DNA of 64,000 nt from M55B157 sp965657825 (GTDB lineage: Bacteria > Actinomycetota > Actinomycetes > S36-B12): positions 1-64,000 of the forward strand of contig CBFHQG010000003.1 in the NCBI GenBank assembly GCA_965657825.1, read 5' to 3'. The position numbers and the translations under genes are program-made. This document shows positions 60,435 to 64,000 of the stretch, piece after piece (positions within the stretch are counted from its first letter, which is position 1; each line of letters starts with the position of its first letter). The notes under the pieces are model-generated. The model worked only from the letters and a program-made list of their open reading frames with translations. It was not told the DNA's origin and ran no database searches.

Positions 60435-61712
60435 TCAGGCGGCGCGGCGCAGGAAGCGGCGCGCATCGAAGGGGAGGAGTTCGCGTGGGGAATGCCCGGT
60501 GAGCACCAGCGTCGACATCGCATGGGCGCTTCCGGGGGCGAGCGTGACGCCCATCATCCCGTGACCGGTCGACACATAGGAGTTGACGGAGCCGGGCAAG
60601 CGGCCGATGATCGGCAGCCCGTCAGGAGTCATCGGTCGCATCCCCGCACCTGCGACGACGTGTGTCGGATCGGCCGGCCAGTCACGGAAGTACTGCGCCG
60701 GGGCACGCAGGATCGCTGCGACACGCACCTCGTTGACGGTTTCGTCATGGGGTCCGAACTCCATCGTGCCGGCCAGTCGCAATCGGTTGGACAGCGGTGT
60801 CACGGCAACCTTCGCATCAGACAGGTTGACCATCGTGCGCAGATGCACCGGTACCGGATTGCAATCGATCGCATATCCCTTGCCCGCCCGTACCGGCAGA
60901 TCAGCACCGAACATCCCCGCAGCCCGCCCGCTCCAGGCACCAGCGGCCAGAATCACCGCATCCACCGGGATACGTTCGGTGTCCGTACGCACCGCGACGA
61001 TGCGATCACCGCGGCGTTCGACCGAGGTGACGCGGGTGTTCTCCGCGAACTCGACACCGAGTTGCCCGCAGCGAGCCCGCAGCCCGGCGACGAGCGAACC
61101 AGGATCAAGATGGCGCTCCGATGGGAAGTAGATCCCACCGGACACCTCGTCGGTGAGGGCCGGTTCACGCTCACGCACCGCATCGCCCATGAGGATGGCC
61201 GAATCCAGCCCGAAACTCGCCGGGATATCCAGGTGCTCGGCGTGGTGGTGCAGTTTTTCCGCCGACAGATAGGCCAGAAGCAAACCGTCGGTGTGCATCT
61301 CGAACGAGACACCATCGGCGGTGTACTCATCGAGCATCTCCATCGTGCCTGCGGCCAGTGCGAGTTGGGCGGCCAGGCCAGCCCGGAAGTCACGAGCGTT
61401 GCTGCGCCGCCACATCCCGAGCATGAACCTCACGTGGCTGGGGGCGAGTGAGGGTTTGATGTAGAGCGGGCTATCGCGGTGCAGCATCCATTTCATCGAC
61501 TGCGCGATCACCCCGGGAGCGGGGACGGGGGCAGCCTCTGCGGGCACCACCCAACCGGCATTGACTGTCGAGGCTCCCCGACCGGTTGTGCGCTGGTCGA
61601 TGACGGTGACCTGAGCGCCGCGACGAGCTAGATCGTAGGCCTGGGTCAGGCCGATGACCCCACCGCCGATGATGGCGATGTGCTGTCCGGATGCCTGCTG
61701 TGACTCCGCCAT
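60435..61712 (-). CDS. D-amino-acid dehydrogenase, DadA-like, single subunit
   Basis: A 425-residue FAD enzyme. The ADP-binding motif is IAIIGGGVIGLTQAYDLARR (residues 12-31). GASTVNAGWVVPAEAAPVPAPG and the C-terminal GMRPMTPDGLPIIGRLPG with GHGMMGVTLAPGSA are typical of DadA and of the monomeric D-hydroxyproline dehydrogenase. With the racemase-like and DapA-like genes it would form a self-contained module that needs no Fe-S partners. It is first gene of this three-gene run, 27 bases from the DapA-like gene. Confidence 0.87.
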   Translation of the reverse strand: MAESQQASGQHIAIIGGGVIGLTQAYDLARRGAQVTVIDQRTTGRGASTVNAGWVVPAEAAPVPAPGVIAQSMKWMLHRDSPLYIKPSLAPSHVRFMLGMWRRSNARDFRAGLAAQLALAAGTMEMLDEYTADGVSFEMHTDGLLLAYLSAEKLHHHAEHLDIPASFGLDSAILMGDAVREREPALTDEVSGGIYFPSERHLDPGSLVAGLRARCGQLGVEFAENTRVTSVERRGDRIVAVRTDTERIPVDAVILAAGAWSGRAAGMFGADLPVRAGKGYAIDCNPVPVHLRTMVNLSDAKVAVTPLSNRLRLAGTMEFGPHDETVNEVRVAAILRAPAQYFRDWPADPTHVVAGAGMRPMTPDGLPIIGRLPGSVNSYVSTGHGMMGVTLAPGSAHAMSTLVLTGHSPRELLPFDARRFLRRAA

Positions 61713-61754
61713 GCGCGGCAGTCTAGGGGCCCTACCGCAATGCCAGGAGGCCCG

Positions 61755-63206
61755 TCAGGAGGAGGGCCAGTCGGCGAGGGTGTCCAGGAACATCCGACGG
61801 ACCTTGGTCACCTGTTTGTCGATGGTCTCCGTCTTCCATTTCGCCGTTGAGATCGGGGGGAGCACGACCACCTGCAGCGTTCCGGAGTTCACCAGCGGTA
61901 CGTGAGCGGGCATGAGTTCACCGGCGTTGCGGATCACGACCGGCACCATCGGCACCCCGGCCTGCATCGCGACGTGGAAGGCCCCCTTCTTGAATCTTCC
62001 TAGCGCAGGGGTCGCCGAACGCGTCCCCTCCGGCGCCATCGCAAGAGATCGACCCGCACGCAGCGCCTCGACAGCCGGAGCCAGGGCCTGTTTGGCCTGC
62101 TCGGTATTCGCCCGGTCGATGAAGGCGACATCGCCCAGCCAACCCAGGGGGCCAAAGAGCGGATCGTTCTTCAGTTCCTTTTTCGCGACTCCGGTGAAGT
62201 CCTGACGCAGCAGTGCCGCGAGGATCACCACATCGAGTTGGCTCTGGTGGTTGAACACGAAGACAGCCGGGCGATGCGACCACAGGTTCTGCGAGCCAAC
62301 GACATCCATTGAGATGCCAGCTGCCGCCAGGGCCAGATCCGAACCCACCGAAGCGGTGATATCGACGGCGGTGCGCCGGTCTCGATTGACCGCCCCGAGC
62401 CCGAGGCCGACCGCTAGTCCGGCTCCTACTCCAACGAGCGCCGCTGCCGTGCGCACCACCGTCGTCGGTGTCGGCCGGACAGGCCGCTGAAGTCGTGACA
62501 CGGGCCAGTGACGCTCTCGTGCTGCCTTCACCAGATCATCATCGGGATTCAAGGGGCGAGGGTGACCCACCGTCTCGAGATAGGCGACATCCTCTCCGCC
62601 ATTGCCATAGGCGTAGCACTCGGCGAGATCGATATCGCGTTGTGCGGCGAACTCACGAACCGCCTGCGCCTTGTTGTCGCCCCAAAGAATCGGACCAGAG
62701 ACCAATCCGGTGAGCACCCCGTCGACGACATCGACCTGGGTGCACAGCACCTCGTCGATGCCGAGATCGACCGCCGCGGCTTCCACCTGGAAACTCGTTG
62801 CCGAAGACGCCATGACCACGGTGTGCCCACGTCGCCTATGCGCGGCGATGAGCACCCTCGCCTCGGGAAAGATCGTGTGCGCGATGCTCGACTTGAACAC
62901 GCGCTCCCCCATCTGGCGGACATCGTCCAGTGACCACCCGGACAGCGCTCCCACTCCGAGGTTCATCAATCGATCGACATCGTGACCACGGGCCTCGACA
63001 TTGACCGTCTGCACGACCGCGTCGATCAACTGGCGGGCATTGACTCCGCGATTGCGAAGTCGGTCACGAAAGAAAGCGACCGCGGAATAACCGTCGATCA
63101 GTGTGCCGTCGAAGTCGAAGAACGCGACGATCTGCGGCCCCTCCGGCGACGCATCGACCTCTGCGACGAGCGCATCGATTCCGTTGATCTCGCCGTTGAT
63201 CTTCAC
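61755..63206 (-). CDS. plsC: HAD phosphatase - PlsC acyltransferase fusion
   Basis: A 483-residue two-domain protein. The N-terminal HAD-IB hydrolase (about residues 25-230) has FFDFDGTLIDGYSA and VMASSATS, with GNGGEDVAYL as the last motif. The C-terminal acyl-glycerol-phosphate acyltransferase (about 300-470) has NHQSQLDV (HX4D) and APEGTRS. This is the mycobacterial PlsC (Rv2483c) architecture, which makes phosphatidic acid at the membrane; a hydrophobic stretch (VRTAAALVGVGAGLAVGLGL) joins the domains. The GTG at 63206 has GGGAG upstream. It follows the plsB-like gene, as in mycobacteria. Confidence 0.9.
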   Translation of the reverse strand: MKINGEINGIDALVAEVDASPEGPQIVAFFDFDGTLIDGYSAVAFFRDRLRNRGVNARQLIDAVVQTVNVEARGHDVDRLMNLGVGALSGWSLDDVRQMGERVFKSSIAHTIFPEARVLIAAHRRRGHTVVMASSATSFQVEAAAVDLGIDEVLCTQVDVVDGVLTGLVSGPILWGDNKAQAVREFAAQRDIDLAECYAYGNGGEDVAYLETVGHPRPLNPDDDLVKAARERHWPVSRLQRPVRPTPTTVVRTAAALVGVGAGLAVGLGLGAVNRDRRTAVDITASVGSDLALAAAGISMDVVGSQNLWSHRPAVFVFNHQSQLDVVILAALLRQDFTGVAKKELKNDPLFGPLGWLGDVAFIDRANTEQAKQALAPAVEALRAGRSLAMAPEGTRSATPALGRFKKGAFHVAMQAGVPMVPVVIRNAGELMPAHVPLVNSGTLQVVVLPPISTAKWKTETIDKQVTKVRRMFLDTLADWPSS

Positions 63207-63231
63207 CCTCGTACTCCCACGTCTCGACTGT

Positions 63232-64000
63232 TCATGCCCGTGCATTCCGCAGCGCGTTGGCCACGTCGAACTCATCATCCGATAGTCGAGCCAGGGCCGC
63301 CCGTCGGACGATCGCGACCCGCTCGACCGCCCGATCCAGCTCATCGGCGAACTCCCGACGCCGTTGTGCGAGCTCGTCACCCCCCTGCCCCAGCAGGCCC
63401 CGGTTGTCAGCCAGGCGTATGGCTCCGCGCATGAGATCCCGTGAGATCGACTCAGGTGAGTGAAGTCGATGCTGTAACCAATCCTGGTGAGCGATCCCGA
63501 GGCATTCGTCCACGATCGCGTCTTCGTCGACAGGGTCGCCCGGATCGGACTCGGCGAGCCGATCAGCGACGACCGCGTACGCCTCGAGGAACGGCCCGAT
63601 CACCCGATGAGAGAGGTACAGCGAGGTGTCGTCGAGGGCAGCGACCACCTCGGCGACGGAGAGGTCCTCGCCCTCCCAGCCTGGCCTGGCAATGTCGATC
63701 TCGTCACGGATCTGCTCGGCGAAGTCACGCTTCCGCGGAAAGAAGAACTCGAACTTCAACAGATCCCGCAGGGCGAGAGCGCAGTACCACGAGTCGTCGA
63801 CGACATCGTCGGCCTTGCTTTCTGCCGCAGCGAGCAGAGCGTTCTCCGCCACCGCTCGGTAGACGAACCAGTGCGCAACCGTATTGCGGTAGAACGCTGC
63901 CTCGTGCTGGCGATCGCGGGCGACGGAGTAGACGGTCTTCGGCCCGCCGCTGTAGGACTCCACGACTCCCTCGCGCTGCAGTGAGGCCAGGGCGCGACGC
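63232..64000 (-). CDS. plsB: Glycerol-3-phosphate acyltransferase (PlsB-like), 3' part
   Basis: The frame is open through the window edge, so only the C-terminal ~255 residues are present. The segment YSVARDRQHEAAFYRNTVAH followed by WFVYRAVAEN matches the C-terminal region of long PlsB-type acyltransferases; the catalytic domain lies beyond position 64000. It sits 25 bases upstream of the HAD-PlsC gene, the same order as in mycobacteria (Rv2482c, Rv2483c). Together they would acylate sn-1 and sn-2 of glycerol-3-phosphate. Codons continue without a stop to 64000. Confidence 0.8.
   Translation of the reverse strand, partial: RRALASLQREGVVESYSGGPKTVYSVARDRQHEAAFYRNTVAHWFVYRAVAENALLAAAESKADDVVDDSWYCALALRDLLKFEFFFPRKRDFAEQIRDEIDIARPGWEGEDLSVAEVVAALDDTSLYLSHRVIGPFLEAYAVVADRLAESDPGDPVDEDAIVDECLGIAHQDWLQHRLHSPESISRDLMRGAIRLADNRGLLGQGGDELAQRRREFADELDRAVERVAIVRRAALARLSDDEFDVANALRNARA

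Noticed and set aside
44046..61712. Possible biosynthetic (secondary metabolite) cluster
   Set aside because: The dehydrogenases, FAD oxidases, racemases and DapA-like proteins fit catabolism of proline and hydroxyproline. No synthase, NRPS, PKS or export cassette is present.
1..64000. tRNA or rRNA genes, phage attachment sites and insertion sequences
   Set aside because: I read both strands for cloverleaf-like ends, transposase motifs and target-site duplications and saw none I could support. A dedicated tRNA scan would be needed to be sure.

Overview
This window is chromosomal DNA from a high-GC Gram-positive bacterium (Actinomycetota). The grounds are the strong G/C bias at third codon positions, frequent GTG starts, many GTGA/ATGA stop-start overlaps, and the gene order dacB - DUF2342 zincin - tilS - hpt - ftsH - folE - folP - folB - folK - DUF3180, which is typical of actinobacteria. 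I cannot name a genus from sequence alone. No tRNA, rRNA, CRISPR array, transposase or prophage was seen.

Layout. (1) 44-11879, minus strand: housekeeping genes for peptidoglycan amidase, ArgA-type acetyltransferase, lysS, an alpha/beta hydrolase, coaX, a single reading frame encoding a NadB-NadC fusion, panC, a DUF2520 (PanG-like) reductase, a MidA-family methyltransferase and two PH-domain membrane proteins. (2) 12024-18609: a lone NuoD-like protein, then an accessory block made of a 923-residue secreted protein with Pmp-like FxxN/GGA repeats and a divergent LuxR-type response regulator plus sensor kinase. (3) 18697-28088, minus strand: a hypothetical protein, DUF3180, the folate genes, ftsH, hpt, tilS, a zinc metalloprotease and dacB. 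(4) 28183-31903: inorganic pyrophosphatase, thioesterase, alcohol dehydrogenase, Nudix hydrolase, a small membrane protein and a histidine phosphatase. (5) 31905-37566: TetR regulator, fatty-acid beta-oxidation enzymes (FadB-like and thiolase), a DUF6159 membrane protein and a NadR-like kinase.

(6) 37668-61712 is a large amino-acid catabolism island. It starts with a complete histidine utilisation set (hutG, hutH, hutI, hutU and an IclR regulator, with a perfect 16-bp palindrome in the hutU-iclR gap). Next is an eight-gene operon that reads as the 4-hydroxyproline pathway: 4-Hyp epimerase, GntR regulator, a three-subunit FAD/[2Fe-2S] D-hydroxyproline dehydrogenase, a DapA-family deaminase, 2-oxoglutarate-semialdehyde dehydrogenase and a pyrroline-2-carboxylate reductase. 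Then come a PAS-AraC regulator, bifunctional putA, a FUSC-type membrane protein and an alcohol dehydrogenase. Last is a second racemase/DapA/DadA trio that uses a single-subunit oxidase and a racemase homologue with Ser in place of the first catalytic Cys. Histidine, proline and hydroxyproline all converge here on glutamate or 2-oxoglutarate.

(7) 61755-64000: a HAD-PlsC fusion phospholipid acyltransferase and the 3' part of a glycerol-3-phosphate acyltransferase running off the window edge.

Most notable: the NadB-NadC fusion; the paired hydroxyproline modules around putA; the secreted Pmp-like protein with twelve in-frame Asp-Asp-Thr/Ser insert-like motifs next to a two-component system; a probable leaderless promoter/operator before the hydroxyproline operon; and a two-copy dispersed intergenic repeat with constant internal spacing.
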